A stretch of 64,000 nucleotides of DNA from Thalassolituus sp034111725 (GCF_034111725.1 NZ_JAWUWR010000079.1:1-64000), one strand, 5' to 3'. Counted from the first letter of the stretch, positions 35,492-45,547 are shown. Program-made: numbers and translations. Notes: generated by a model not told the origin, from the sequence alone.

Positions 35492-36781
35492 TTATTCGTG
35501 GTGATCAGCGACCCTAGGGTCGAGAGTCACCTTGGCGGTGCGGATAGTATTGTCTTTAATTTGCATGATCTCGATACGATAGCGGCCAATGAGTAAGCAG
35601 ACTGGCGCCTCGGGAATGTGCTCGAGCATTTCTACAATTAATCCACTGATGGATTTTGGACCATCGGTCGGCAAATCCCACTTCAGCGCGCGATTAACGT
35701 CACGCACGTACGCAGTGCCATCGACGATAAAGCTGCCATCGTCTTGCGGATGTACATCAGGAGAACTGCTGGAGGCAACGTCGGTGGTAAATTCGCCCAC
35801 GATCTCTTCTAAGATATCTTCCAAGGTACAAATACCCTGAACATCGCCATACTCATCAACCACCAGTGCAATACGACGCTGGTTTTTCTGGAAGTTGAAT
35901 AGCTGAGTGTGCAGCGGCGTACTTTCAGGAATGAAATATGGTTCGCGGCAGATTTCTTCGATATCGGCTTTGAGATACTCACCCGATGACAAAAAGCGAC
36001 TGATATTGCGGGTGTGCAAAATACCCACCACGTTATTGATATCACCACGGAATACCGGCAAGCGCGTATGTTGTGTGGTACGCAGTTGCTGAATCACTTC
36101 GCTGAGCGAATCATCTAAATCAATGCCCATTACCTCGTTACGCGGCACCATAATGTCGTTAACCGTCATCTTCTCTAAATCGAGAATACTGATCAGCATA
36201 TGCTGGTGGCGCTTCGGGATCATAGTACCGGCTTCACGTACGACAGTGCGCAATTCTTCAGTGCTAAGGTTATCTGGGGTGGTGTTATTCACATCAATGC
36301 GGATGATTTTTAACAGCGCATTGGCAATGGTGTTCACGAACCATACAAAAGGGTGCAGAGCCCACTGCAATGGAATCAATAACCGCGCAGCAGGAAAGGC
36401 AATTCGTTCCGGCATGATTGCGGCTAATGTTTTCGGCGTTAATTCGGCAAAAATAAGGACCACCAAAGTAAATAAAATGGTGTTCACAAATACCGCAAGA
36501 TCGGGATTGTCCGGCCACAAACGTTGGCTAATGATGGTGGCTAGCGCGGCTGCGGCAAAGTTAACTAGGTTGTTACCAGTAAGAATGGTGCCGATTAAAC
36601 GATCGGGCTTTTCCAACAACTTAGAAGCACGCATGGCACCTTTGTGCTTGCTCTTGGCCATATGGCGCAAGCGATAGCGGTTGAGCGACATCATTCCGGT
36701 TTCAGAACTGGAGAAGAATCCTGACATAACGATCAGGAGAGCAAGTATGCCGAATAGCATACTTAAGGGGACGTCATTCAA
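35492..36781 (-). CDS. HlyC/CorC family transporter (DUF21-CBS-CorC)
   Basis: The 429-residue inner-membrane protein has an N-terminal DUF21 domain of about four hydrophobic segments (signature FFSSSETGMMSLNRYRLRH near 21-39), a paired CBS domain (about 195-320, with DIMVPRNEV) and a C-terminal CorC/HlyC FAD-binding-like domain. Members are linked with Mg2+/Co2+ efflux and resistance. The start is a TTG at 36781 with AGGA at eight bases; an in-frame ATG at 36760 is possible, but the family N-terminus favours the TTG. It follows ypjD on the same strand, and this pair divergent from ffh is a conserved layout. Confidence 0.9.
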   Translation of the reverse strand: MNDVPLSMLFGILALLIVMSGFFSSSETGMMSLNRYRLRHMAKSKHKGAMRASKLLEKPDRLIGTILTGNNLVNFAAAALATIISQRLWPDNPDLAVFVNTILFTLVVLIFAELTPKTLAAIMPERIAFPAARLLIPLQWALHPFVWFVNTIANALLKIIRIDVNNTTPDNLSTEELRTVVREAGTMIPKRHQHMLISILDLEKMTVNDIMVPRNEVMGIDLDDSLSEVIQQLRTTQHTRLPVFRGDINNVVGILHTRNISRFLSSGEYLKADIEEICREPYFIPESTPLHTQLFNFQKNQRRIALVVDEYGDVQGICTLEDILEEIVGEFTTDVASSSSPDVHPQDDGSFIVDGTAYVRDVNRALKWDLPTDGPKSISGLIVEMLEHIPEAPVCLLIGRYRIEIMQIKDNTIRTAKVTLDPRVADHHE

Positions 36782-36882
36782 GACGGTATCCTTTCATAAT
36801 TTCGATCCCGCCATCATAGGGTGTAGGTCTCAACTGTCAACAGACAGAGAGGTTAGTCAGTGCTAAATCGCTTCAGCTCTGT

Positions 36883-37689
36883 CTATAGCGGCGATACATG
36901 CAAAATAACTTCGAGAACAAAGCGCGAACCGAAATACGACATGACCAAGAATCCTGTGCCAACAAGCGTCCAACGGCTAGCGATCACGCCGCGCCAGCCA
37001 AAGCGATAACGGCCAAACAATAATCCCGCGAAGACTAGCCAGCCGATGCAACCAAAGGCTACCTTGTGAATAAGGTGCTGGCCTTTAATGTCGATCACGT
37101 GTGGCCAACCAATAGCAAAGGCTGCGGTTAATAAAATCATGCCTAACCAGATCATTTCGAATAACAATACATCCATAGTTTGCAGCGACGGTAGCGCCTG
37201 CACTAGACCGCGGGTTTGATGTTTGCGTAAGTGTTGATCTTGCAACATCACCAGTACGGCTTGCATGGAAGCTATGGTGAAGGTGCTGTATGCCAGAATC
37301 GACAGCAAAATATGCCACGTTAGGCCGTAATTAAGGTCGGTGAAAATAACAACTTTATGAAAAATAGAGGCTGTTAATAAAACCAGGGCAGCCATCGGTA
37401 ACAAGCCAATCAATAAGTTGTCGACTGGTTTGCGCCAGCTAGAAAATAGTAGCAGTAAGGTAATGACCAAGGAAATCAAAGAGCCCACTTGTAAAAAGGC
37501 CAAGTTGATTTCATCGCCTTTGAACATAGTGGTCGCTACGTAGCCGATGTGCAGAAGTGCAGCGATTGCAGTGCTGCTGCGCACTAATCCACGAGAATTT
37601 TGGCGGCGGCCAGTAGCCACTAACCATTGCACAAAGGCTGCAACAATATAGAAACCAGCAGCAGGGGCTGCCAATGCGAATCCAGACAT
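36883..37689 (-). CDS. ypjD: YpjD/CcsA-like inner-membrane protein
   Basis: The 268-residue product is almost entirely hydrophobic segments, about eight helices, and belongs to the cytochrome c assembly (CcsA/ResC-like) superfamily. A conserved segment near 125-140 (YGLTWHILLSILAYSTFTIA) carries the typical His, and another with QHLIHKVAFGCIGWLVF lies near 205-221. YpjD homologues lack a proven role in cytochrome maturation. It is divergent from ffh with 132 bases between, and the corC-like gene lies 101 bases downstream. Confidence 0.88.
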   Translation of the reverse strand: MSGFALAAPAAGFYIVAAFVQWLVATGRRQNSRGLVRSSTAIAALLHIGYVATTMFKGDEINLAFLQVGSLISLVITLLLLFSSWRKPVDNLLIGLLPMAALVLLTASIFHKVVIFTDLNYGLTWHILLSILAYSTFTIASMQAVLVMLQDQHLRKHQTRGLVQALPSLQTMDVLLFEMIWLGMILLTAAFAIGWPHVIDIKGQHLIHKVAFGCIGWLVFAGLLFGRYRFGWRGVIASRWTLVGTGFLVMSYFGSRFVLEVILHVSPL

Positions 37690-37759
37690 TGTGATTCCTC
37701 AAAAAGATAGCCGCAGTGTCGCACATGGCGACACTCGGTAAAAGATGCATTAGCGGAGT

Positions 37760-37788
37760 TTGGGAGTAGAACCGCAACGCGCTATACT
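37760..37788 (+). promoter_or_regulatory. Sigma-70-type promoter of ffh
   Basis: TTGGGA (37760-37765) and TATACT (37783-37788) are separated by exactly 17 bases and lie about 33 bases before the ffh ATG. Confidence 0.7.
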
Positions 37789-37821
37789 GCCGGCTGTTTT
37801 GTATTTGGCAGAGTCATCGAG

Positions 37822-39204
37822 ATGTTTGAGAGCCTCACGGACCGCCTTGGCAGTGCCCTTAAAGGGATTACTGGCCAAGCGAAGTTAACTGAAGACAACA
37901 TTAAAGGCACCGTACGCGAAGTGCGTATGGCCTTATTGGAAGCCGACGTTGCATTACCGGTAGTAAAAGCCTTCACCGATCAGGTGAAAGAGCGCGCTAT
38001 CGGCACTGATGTAATGAAGAGCCTAAACCCAGGCCAAGCGTTTTTGAAAATCGTCCATGACGAACTTCAAGCGGTGATGGGGGAAGCCAACGAAAAATTA
38101 AACCTCGCCACGCAACCGCCTGCCGTTATCGAAATGGCCGGTTTGCAGGGGGCGGGTAAAACGACCACTGTTGCCAAACTGGCTAAGTATCTTGCTGAGC
38201 GCGAGAAGAAAAAGGTCATGGTAGTTTCTGCTGATGTGTATCGCCCTGCGGCGATTAAGCAGTTAGAAACCTTAGCTAAAGAAGTGGGTGCTCAATTCTT
38301 CCCATCTTCGGCTGATCAAAAGCCATTAGATATTGCCCGTAACGCTATTGATGCCGCTAAACGCGCGCATGTCGATGTATTATTGGTGGATACCGCCGGT
38401 CGTCTAGCGGTTGACGAAGCCATGATGGCAGAGATTCAAGCGCTGCACGCAGGTATCAAACCGATTGAAACCTTGTTCGTGGTCGATGCCATGACAGGTC
38501 AAGACGCCGCGAACACAGCGAAAGCGTTTAATGATGCTTTACCGCTAACCGGCGTGATTTTGACGAAGGCGGATGGTGATGCCCGTGGCGGTGCTGCTTT
38601 GTCGGTGCGCCATATTACTGGTAAGCCAATTAAGTTTATGGGTATGGGCGAAAAGGTTGATGCTTTAGAGCCATTCCACCCTGATCGTGTTGCTTCTCGT
38701 ATTTTGGATTTGGGCGATATTCTTACCCTGATCGAAGAGGCTGAACGCAAGATCGACAAGTCGAAGGCGGATAAACTCGCTAAGAAGATGAAGTCGGGTA
38801 AGGGCTTTGATCTTGAAGACTTCCTTGATCAAATTCAGCAAATGAAAAATATGGGCGGTTTAACAGGCATGCTCGATAAGTTACCGGGTATGGGTAATAT
38901 GGGCGCGATGTCCAAACAAACTGACGCCGCTGAAAAACAGTTCAAGCAAATGGAGTCGATTATTTTCTCGATGACCCCTGATGAACGTCGCTTCCCCGAT
39001 AAAATTAATGGTTCACGCAAAAAGCGTATTACCTTAGGTTCGGGTACCGAAATTCAGGATCTTAACCGTTTGCTCAAGCAACATAAGCAAATGCAAAAGA
39101 TGATGAAGAAAGTATCGGCCAAGGGCGGTATGGCAAAAATGATGCGCGCTATGGGCGGTGGTGGTGGAATGCCTCCCGGCGGCATGCCGCCTATGATGCG
39201 ATAA
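37822..39204 (+). CDS. ffh: Signal recognition particle protein Ffh
   Basis: Ffh binds 4.5S RNA and signal sequences of inner-membrane proteins and targets ribosomes to FtsY/SecYEG. The 460-residue product has the N domain, the GTPase G domain and the M domain. G-domain motifs are GLQGAGKTTTVAKLA near 109-123, DTAGRLAVDE near 191-200 and TKADGDARGGAALS near 248-261. The M domain begins near 300 and ends Met- and Gly-rich with GGMPPGGMPPMMR. All motifs are standard. A strong promoter precedes it and a terminator follows. Confidence 0.98.
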   Translation: MFESLTDRLGSALKGITGQAKLTEDNIKGTVREVRMALLEADVALPVVKAFTDQVKERAIGTDVMKSLNPGQAFLKIVHDELQAVMGEANEKLNLATQPPAVIEMAGLQGAGKTTTVAKLAKYLAEREKKKVMVVSADVYRPAAIKQLETLAKEVGAQFFPSSADQKPLDIARNAIDAAKRAHVDVLLVDTAGRLAVDEAMMAEIQALHAGIKPIETLFVVDAMTGQDAANTAKAFNDALPLTGVILTKADGDARGGAALSVRHITGKPIKFMGMGEKVDALEPFHPDRVASRILDLGDILTLIEEAERKIDKSKADKLAKKMKSGKGFDLEDFLDQIQQMKNMGGLTGMLDKLPGMGNMGAMSKQTDAAEKQFKQMESIIFSMTPDERRFPDKINGSRKKRITLGSGTEIQDLNRLLKQHKQMQKMMKKVSAKGGMAKMMRAMGGGGGMPPGGMPPMMR

Positions 39205-39218
39205 CTGTATTCATGATC

Positions 39219-39257
39219 CAAAAAACGGCTAGCCCATCGGGTTAGCCGTTTTTTTTG
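39219..39257 (+). terminator. Terminator after ffh
   Basis: A ten-base-pair stem (CGGCTAGCCC with GGGTTAGCCG, one wobble) and a four-base loop are followed by eight Ts. Confidence 0.88.
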
Positions 39258-39375
39258 CCAAATAGCGATATTGTTTCGTATATGAATCTAATAATCTCAT
39301 TATATCCCCCATTGTTTGTTTGGATGGAATGCTATGATGGCGCGAACTCAATCACCTACTGGAGGAGCAACTAGA

Positions 39376-40188
39376 ATGAAGCGAACTATCGCTTACTTGT
39401 CATTACTTATCATTCTATGTCTTTCGTCGATTACCCAAGCCGCCGCGATGCGCCAGCAAGGCCAATGGTATGGCTACTGGGGTTGGAATAACGCTACTTA
39501 CTCCGATAGTGATATCCATTTTAAAGGCGATGATCACGACTTCACTCTTTATAACGTTAGCGCACATGATCATCAGACCGAAGTGAGCGATAATGAGTTA
39601 TTTCACTCGTACCTTAATCCATTTCGTATGACGATCCCCCAATACAATTGGCGCTTTGGTTATTTTGTTACTAATAACTGGTCTGTGTCTTTGGGCTTCG
39701 ATCATATGAAATACGTCATGGTGCAAGATCAAACCGTCGATATTAGCGGCACCATTTCTAAGCCCGGATTTGAACGTACCGACCCAGCGCTGGGCCAACA
39801 GCAACTCACCGGCGATTTCCTAACCTACGAACATACCGATGGCTTTAACATGATTTCGTTAGAGACCGAAGGGTATTTGCCAGTATGGCAGTGGCAAGAC
39901 AAGTTCGATGTCGCGCTATTCGCTGGTGGCGGCGGCGGTGTGCTATTTCCAAAAAGTAACGTAAAGCTATTAAGTGGTGAGCGTAACGACGAATGGCACG
40001 TAGCCGGTTACGCCTCGGTGGTGAAATTGGGTATCGAAGCCACCATTTGGAAACACGTATTTGTGCGCTTTTTAGGTAAATTCGGCTATGCCGATATGAG
40101 CGACGTACTCACCAGTAACAAAGGCGACAAGGCCGACCAAACCTTTTACTTCGATGAGTATATTGGCTCTGTAGGCTACCGCTTCTAA
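39376..40188 (+). CDS. Outer-membrane beta-barrel protein
   Basis: The ATG at 39376 has GGAGGA nine bases upstream; the open frame above it (from 39316) is not needed. The 270-residue product has a signal peptide ending near ITQAAA, then alternating aromatic strands (QWYGYWGWNNATY, YNWRFGYFVTNNWSVSLGFDH and others). It ends in VGYRF, the C-terminal Phe signal recognised by the BAM complex. I infer an eight- to twelve-strand barrel. I do not recognise a specific family or substrate. It is a single gene with its own likely promoter (TATGAT near 39330). Confidence 0.75.
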   Translation: MKRTIAYLSLLIILCLSSITQAAAMRQQGQWYGYWGWNNATYSDSDIHFKGDDHDFTLYNVSAHDHQTEVSDNELFHSYLNPFRMTIPQYNWRFGYFVTNNWSVSLGFDHMKYVMVQDQTVDISGTISKPGFERTDPALGQQQLTGDFLTYEHTDGFNMISLETEGYLPVWQWQDKFDVALFAGGGGGVLFPKSNVKLLSGERNDEWHVAGYASVVKLGIEATIWKHVFVRFLGKFGYADMSDVLTSNKGDKADQTFYFDEYIGSVGYRF

Positions 40189-40247
40189 GACGTCGTTTTC
40201 TGGTAATCTACCTCCTAAGTTCAGTGTAGGGCTCAGAGGGGTAGATT

Positions 40248-40667
40248 ATGTGGATTCAACGCACGATAACATTAGAGCCGTATGCTCGCGGTTTTCATTT
40301 AATTACCTCCGCAATAGAACAGCAACTTCCTGAATTAAGCCAAATTCAAGTCGGTCTGCTGCACGTATTTATTCAACACACCTCCGCTTCGCTTACCATT
40401 AATGAAAACGCCGACCCAACAGTGCGCGGTGATTTCGAGCGGGTATTTAATCGCTTAGTACCCGAGAATCAGCCTTACTATCAACACAATGATGAAGGCT
40501 CGGATGATTTGCCTGCGCATATTAAAACCAGCTTATTAGGACCATCGGTCACCATTCCGATTACCAATGGGCAATTAAATATGGGCACATGGCAGGGTGT
40601 TTATTTGTGCGAACACCGCGATTGTGGCGGCAGTAGGAGATTGGTGCTGACGTTGAATGGTGAGTGA
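40248..40667 (+). CDS. yjbQ: YjbQ/UPF0047 family protein (secondary thiamine-phosphate synthase)
   Basis: The 139-residue product matches YjbQ throughout: RGFHLITSAIEQQLPE near 15-30, HVFIQHTSASLTINENADPTVRGDFE near 45-70 (landmarks HTSASL, NENADP), PAHIKTSLLGPSVTIPI near 90-106 and the ending GVYLCEHRD. YjbQ proteins can complement thiamine-phosphate synthase loss weakly; their main role is unsettled. It is the last conserved chromosomal gene before the leftward accessory block and is convergent with it. Confidence 0.92.
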   Translation: MWIQRTITLEPYARGFHLITSAIEQQLPELSQIQVGLLHVFIQHTSASLTINENADPTVRGDFERVFNRLVPENQPYYQHNDEGSDDLPAHIKTSLLGPSVTIPITNGQLNMGTWQGVYLCEHRDCGGSRRLVLTLNGE

Positions 40668-40707
40668 TGGCTATCTTTAATATGGATTTATACAGCTGAT
40701 CAATGAT

Positions 40708-41457
40708 TCAACCTGTGATACTTGATGCCATCCCATCGAGCCTTTCTTTTGTCTTTTCCCACTTTGGCATGACCTGATTCATCAGCCGATAAAACCGTTC
40801 GCTGTGGTTATGTTCAGCTATATGGCAAAGCTCATGCAAAATCACGTAATCAATACACTCACGAGGTGATTTAACCAGATGTGGGTTTAATGTAATTCGG
40901 CCATTAGGGGAACAACTGCCCCACTGAGTTTGCATCGTTAAAATGCGTAGGGGAGGGCAATCAGTTACCCAAAGTGCTTGTTCTAGCATTGCATCTAAGC
41001 GTTTAGCGAAGATTTCTTTTGCGCGTGCTTTATACCAATCTGCCAGTAGCGCTTTTACTTTTTCGGCGTTTTTAATTCTTACTGATACTTCCAGCTTTCC
41101 TCGAAGCAGTTTGACGCCCTGAGCTTGCTCCGGCGCTTCTATTACTTTTAGTAGGTACTGTTTGCCTAAGTAATAATGGCTTTCGCCACTGATGTATTGG
41201 CGCGGCGTAATGTGCTCAAGTTGTTTGCGAAAATCACGTAGTTTTTCATAGATCCAGCGGCTACGTTTTTTTACTGCACTGAGTACCATGTCGTTGTCGG
41301 CATCTTCAGGAGCAGAGACAATAACACGGCAATCTGGGTGAACTTTAATCAGCACTTTGCTCGTGGCTTGGGGGCGTTTAACACGCTCAAACGCAATCTG
41401 CTGGTCAGCGTAATGAAAGCTCATAAGCTGGCGGTTGGGTTTAATCGGTACGTTCAT
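40708..41457 (-). CDS. YgjP/SprT-like zinc metallopeptidase at the end of the restriction operon
   Basis: The 249-residue product has the DUF45/YgjP domain. The zinc motif HELCHIAEHNHSERF, near 205-219, provides HExxH and the third His. The upstream block WGSCSPNGRITLNPHLVKSP, near 172-191, is characteristic of the family. Members of this M48-like group are often found next to type I hsdR genes in bacterial chromosomes. The start is only six bases from the hsdR stop. Whether it processes a restriction subunit is not known; the position suggests a linked role. Confidence 0.85.
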   Translation of the reverse strand: MNVPIKPNRQLMSFHYADQQIAFERVKRPQATSKVLIKVHPDCRVIVSAPEDADNDMVLSAVKKRSRWIYEKLRDFRKQLEHITPRQYISGESHYYLGKQYLLKVIEAPEQAQGVKLLRGKLEVSVRIKNAEKVKALLADWYKARAKEIFAKRLDAMLEQALWVTDCPPLRILTMQTQWGSCSPNGRITLNPHLVKSPRECIDYVILHELCHIAEHNHSERFYRLMNQVMPKWEKTKERLDGMASSITG

Positions 41458-41463
41458 AGGTCG

Positions 41464-44400
41464 TTAGAGATCACTTAAGCCAACACGAGTAATTTGCACA
41501 ATCATCTCCACCAGTTTCTTGGCTTGATCCATACCACCGCCAATGGATTTGCACTCCTTAAACAGTCGTGGCAGTAATTGCTTACGGATATCCGCTTCGA
41601 TATTTTGTGGATTAATAGAGTTTTCCGTCACCGAAGTTTCTACCGCTTGGTCAATTTCAAACGCCAGCTTTATCCATTTATCCTGCACTTGCTGATCCGT
41701 GGTCATTTCGGGAGAGGCTAAAGCGTCTGGTAATACTTTTTTGAATACACCAAAGTAGGCCTGTGCATGACGATTTCCAGCAAACACATTCGGAATATCG
41801 TTTAAGCGTCTGTCTTGTACTTGCTCTTCAAACTCACGGAACAGCATGTACTGTTTTAACGGGTGATCGAACAGTTTTTCGGCTTCTTCAATGGCCTGAC
41901 GCAGCAGTTTGGAAAAAGCCTCTTGAGCATAAGGATCGTCTTGCAAGCCTTGCTCGATCATTTTAGCGACACGGGTTTTAATGATGTCGGTTTCGTTGCG
42001 AGTTTTTTCCTCGCCCCAATCTTTCGGCTCTTGTTTCTGGCCCATTTTTCCCACTTCATAAACACCGCCAGGTTCTTTTACTTCGACACCAACCACATGT
42101 TTATCCAGCAGCTTTTTCACTTGCTCAGCATATTCGTCGTAATCAACTCGCTCGCCAGTATCTTGCTGAATCGTTTGGCGTAAGTTAGAAAGCTCTTTGA
42201 CCGTCTGTTTATAGCGATGGCGATCATCATCGCTAAAACTCTTATCTTCATAAAATGTAGCGGATTGCAGAGCAATCTTTAAACAGCTTGCAAAGGCTGT
42301 TAGCGCCTCATAAAAATCTTCTCGTTTCTTCAGGTTTACATCAACCAGTTCGCTAGAAATACCGGCCAGAGGCTCCCCGCCAATCTCTTCAATTCGGGGC
42401 ACTAAAACCTGACGTAACTGCTCAATGTCGTTCTTATTTTTTACGCCATCAAAAATCGCCCATAGCTGTTTATAAAGCTGCGGTAAGCGTTTGTACTCTG
42501 TACTCATTTGGTTGTACAAACCCGCGATATCATTAATGTCGTAACCACCTTGAGTACGAGAAGCCAAATCTTGATACTTTTGAATTGTTGTATCCAGCTC
42601 AGATAAAATGCCGCGATAATCAATCAGGTAGCCAAACTTCTTCACTGGATGTAGGCGGTTTACTCGTGCGATGGCCTGAATTAAGTTGTGTTCTTTTAGA
42701 GGTTTATCGATATAAAGCACGGTGTTTTTTGGCTCGTCGAATCCCGTTAGCAGTTTATCGACTACAATAAGAATTTTTAACGCATCATCGTTCTCAAACC
42801 GCTCAATCAAATGTTTGGTGTAAGCTTTTTCATCCTCTTTACCGACATTGTCTTTCCACCATTGGGTGACTTCCGGCGTTGTCGCTTCATCAACTGCGGT
42901 ATTGCCTTCTCGCGTATCGGGAGCACTCATCACCACGGCCGATTCAAACAGGCCTGCTTCATCTAGGAACTTCTTGTACTTAATGGCAGAGGCCTTGTTC
43001 TCGCAGGCCAACTGACCTTTTAGGCCTTCGTTAATGTTTTTAACAAAGTGATTGGCAATATCCAATGCGATCAAACGGATACGATCGTCGGCTTCATATA
43101 CCTGACCTTTTTTAGCAAATTTTCGCTTTAAGTCGGCTTTTTGATTGGCCGTTAAACCTTCTGTAATACGCTCAAACCAGCTATCAATCGCGCGCTCATT
43201 AACATCTAAATCGGGGATTCGCTCCTCGTATAGCAAAGGCGTAACGGTTTGATCTTCTACGGCGCGCTGCATAGTGTAGGCATGCACAATAGGGCCGAAT
43301 TTATTTGTGGTTTTATCATCTTTTAATAGTGGCGTACCGGTAAACGCGACAAACGCCGCATTGGGCAATGCCAGCTTCATGCGAATATGATTCTCGCCAC
43401 CTTGGCTGCGGTGACCCTCGTCAATTAACACAATCATATCGGCACTGTTGTTATGGCATTCAGGACGCTTGGTGGCCGAATTAAATTTTTGAATAAGAGA
43501 AAAAATAATTCGCTCGGTCCCTGAACCTATTTGCTCGGCCAGCCGAGTGCCTGAGGTCGCCATAGCAGCGGTTTTGTCTTTCGAGGTAGCCAGTTCGCCA
43601 CCATTAGCAAAGGTTCTACTCAGCTGAGTTTCTAAATCAACCCGATCCGTCACCACCAATATTCTGCATTGCTTCAAAGTATCATGCAGAATCAACGCCT
43701 TGCTCAAAAATACCATAGTGAACGACTTACCAGACCCCGTGGTGTGCCAGATAACACCGCCTTCACGCCCTCCGGCAGAATTACGCGTATTGATGCGTTC
43801 AATCAGCCGTTTAATGCCAAACACTTGCTGATAACGGGCGGCAATCTTGCCAGCTTTTTTATCAAACAAGATAAAGTAACGGGTCATTTCTAACAGGCGC
43901 GCGGGGCTTAATAAACTAATTAATAATTTATCCTGCCCAGTTACAGCCAATTCACCACCGGCAATCAGATTTTCATACCAAGTTAAGTCTGACGTGGAAC
44001 GGTGAGAAAATAAGCCAGTTACCTGTTCTGGTAAGAGCTTTTTATTTTTTATCGCAACCATTTCTGCATCAGAAGTATCTTCTTCGCGCCAAGCGGCCCA
44101 AAATTTCTTACTGGTTTCGCACGTACCATAGCGGCCATCAATACCGTTAACCGATAATAATAATTGGCTATAAACAAATAGCTGTGGAATTTCATCATGG
44201 CGTTGGTTGCGTAAGCTTTGCGAAATACCCTCATCTATCGTTGGGCCTTTTTTGCTATTGCCATCGGGGCGCTTGGCTTCAATAACAACCAAAGGAATAC
44301 CATTCACAAAACACACAATATCGGGGCGACGACGATCCGCCGATGATGAACCGGCCCCACCAGAGCGAGTAATACTGAACTCCTCAGTAAAGGTGAAACT

Positions 44401-44796
44401 ATTATTTTTGGGGTTTTGCCAATCAATTAATGCAACGGTCGGGTTGGCTTTACGGCCATCGACAAACTCAGTGACCGAAATACCGTATAAAAGGTGGTTA
44501 TAAAGGCGCTCATTGGCATTTAATAGCCCCTCATTCAAGGCCGGGCTACACACCTCGGCAATGAGATTATCAATGGCTTTATCAGACAGCGAATGCACAT
44601 TACCGGCATAGGTGAAGGTACGCTTCTTGAGCTCATCGCGCAGAATTTCACGCAACACAACCTGATCGTATTGATTGCCGCGCTTACGCAGAGCCTCTTC
44701 AGGAGAAAGAAACGACCAACCGAGATTAGTCAATAACGCCAGCGCAGGAAGCTTGGCACTGTATTCTTCCTGAAATTTTGGGACGCAATGTTCCAT
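41464..44796 (-). CDS. hsdR: Type I restriction endonuclease subunit R (HsdR)
   Basis: HsdR is the motor and nuclease of type I restriction enzymes. The 1110-residue product has an N-terminal PD-(D/E)xK nuclease (RRPDIVCFVNGIPLVVIEAKRP near 155-176, landmark DIV...EAK). It also has helicase motif I HTTGSGKSFTMVF near 347-360, motif II DEGH near 450 (a DEAH variant), motif III TGTPL, and motif VI QAIARVNR near 700. A helical C-terminal region binds HsdM/HsdS. No frameshift is seen. The start lies three bases after the rhuM-like stop. Confidence 0.96.
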   Translation of the reverse strand: MEHCVPKFQEEYSAKLPALALLTNLGWSFLSPEEALRKRGNQYDQVVLREILRDELKKRTFTYAGNVHSLSDKAIDNLIAEVCSPALNEGLLNANERLYNHLLYGISVTEFVDGRKANPTVALIDWQNPKNNSFTFTEEFSITRSGGAGSSSADRRRPDIVCFVNGIPLVVIEAKRPDGNSKKGPTIDEGISQSLRNQRHDEIPQLFVYSQLLLSVNGIDGRYGTCETSKKFWAAWREEDTSDAEMVAIKNKKLLPEQVTGLFSHRSTSDLTWYENLIAGGELAVTGQDKLLISLLSPARLLEMTRYFILFDKKAGKIAARYQQVFGIKRLIERINTRNSAGGREGGVIWHTTGSGKSFTMVFLSKALILHDTLKQCRILVVTDRVDLETQLSRTFANGGELATSKDKTAAMATSGTRLAEQIGSGTERIIFSLIQKFNSATKRPECHNNSADMIVLIDEGHRSQGGENHIRMKLALPNAAFVAFTGTPLLKDDKTTNKFGPIVHAYTMQRAVEDQTVTPLLYEERIPDLDVNERAIDSWFERITEGLTANQKADLKRKFAKKGQVYEADDRIRLIALDIANHFVKNINEGLKGQLACENKASAIKYKKFLDEAGLFESAVVMSAPDTREGNTAVDEATTPEVTQWWKDNVGKEDEKAYTKHLIERFENDDALKILIVVDKLLTGFDEPKNTVLYIDKPLKEHNLIQAIARVNRLHPVKKFGYLIDYRGILSELDTTIQKYQDLASRTQGGYDINDIAGLYNQMSTEYKRLPQLYKQLWAIFDGVKNKNDIEQLRQVLVPRIEEIGGEPLAGISSELVDVNLKKREDFYEALTAFASCLKIALQSATFYEDKSFSDDDRHRYKQTVKELSNLRQTIQQDTGERVDYDEYAEQVKKLLDKHVVGVEVKEPGGVYEVGKMGQKQEPKDWGEEKTRNETDIIKTRVAKMIEQGLQDDPYAQEAFSKLLRQAIEEAEKLFDHPLKQYMLFREFEEQVQDRRLNDIPNVFAGNRHAQAYFGVFKKVLPDALASPEMTTDQQVQDKWIKLAFEIDQAVETSVTENSINPQNIEADIRKQLLPRLFKECKSIGGGMDQAKKLVEMIVQITRVGLSDL

Positions 44797-44799
44797 TCG

Positions 44800-45513
44800 T
44801 TATCTTTCCTTCTTCGGCGGTATCCAATTTAACAGTTCGTCGATGTCTTGTTCTCCTGCTTGCTCTTTTAGCTGGCGACGCTGTTCAGCAAAGCGCTCAT
44901 ACTCGGCGGAAGCTTTTTCATCCGCGTCTTTTTTACTGATTTTGCCTGATCCCGTCAGCACGTCTCTGTCATTAAATTGTAGAAACTGATCCAGCTTGAT
45001 TTGCCAGTATTGTAAAAACACTTGTTGGCGTCGCTCAGCCTGATCTTCGGCAAAATCTAACCACATAGTCACAATGCGCTTAAGCTCTTTGATTTCAGGT
45101 TCCGTTATATAGTTTTTTGCTGTAGCAATATCGCCCTTGCTCAGATATTCAGTTAACGTCCGGGTCACCCATTGGCGAAACTGAGTGCCACGGGTGGAGC
45201 GCACCCGGTAGCCAACGGCGATGATCATGGGCAAACTGTAATGCAAACGTTTACGGCTAACCTTGCGACCACCTTCTGTTTGAACTTGTAAGTAATCCTT
45301 ACAGGTTGAATTTTGATCAAGCTCTCTATCTTCGTAAATCGCTCGAATATGCTGGGTAATAGCCTGAGGGGTAACCTGATACAAATCCGCCATCGCTGCC
45401 TGCGATAGCCAGAGAGTGTCTGATTCAAACCGGCATTCAACGCGAGCGCAGCCATCATCGGATGTGAACATCACAAATTCACCCACCGGTGGTGAAGGTA
45501 GCTGATCTGTCAT
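44800..45513 (-). CDS. RhuM-like protein with an internal deletion
   Basis: The 237-residue product matches the RhuM (virulence-associated) family at both ends. The N-terminal domain has WLSQAAMADLYQVTPQAITQHI near 30-51 and GYRVRSTRGTQFRQW near 102-116. The C-terminal domain has AKNYITEPEIKELKRIVTMWLDFAEDQAERR near 130-160 (landmark TEPEIKELKRIV) and KISKKDADEKASAEYERF. RhuM proteins are usually about 330 residues; the middle part between these domains is missing. The junction is at SKGDIATAKNY. Function is unknown; RhuM genes often sit in type I restriction loci. It is placed between the KAP gene and hsdR. Confidence 0.78.
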   Translation of the reverse strand: MTDQLPSPPVGEFVMFTSDDGCARVECRFESDTLWLSQAAMADLYQVTPQAITQHIRAIYEDRELDQNSTCKDYLQVQTEGGRKVSRKRLHYSLPMIIAVGYRVRSTRGTQFRQWVTRTLTEYLSKGDIATAKNYITEPEIKELKRIVTMWLDFAEDQAERRQQVFLQYWQIKLDQFLQFNDRDVLTGSGKISKKDADEKASAEYERFAEQRRQLKEQAGEQDIDELLNWIPPKKER

Positions 45514-45547
45514 AAGCGGTTTTCTCTCGTTCGTTCAAGCATTCTAT

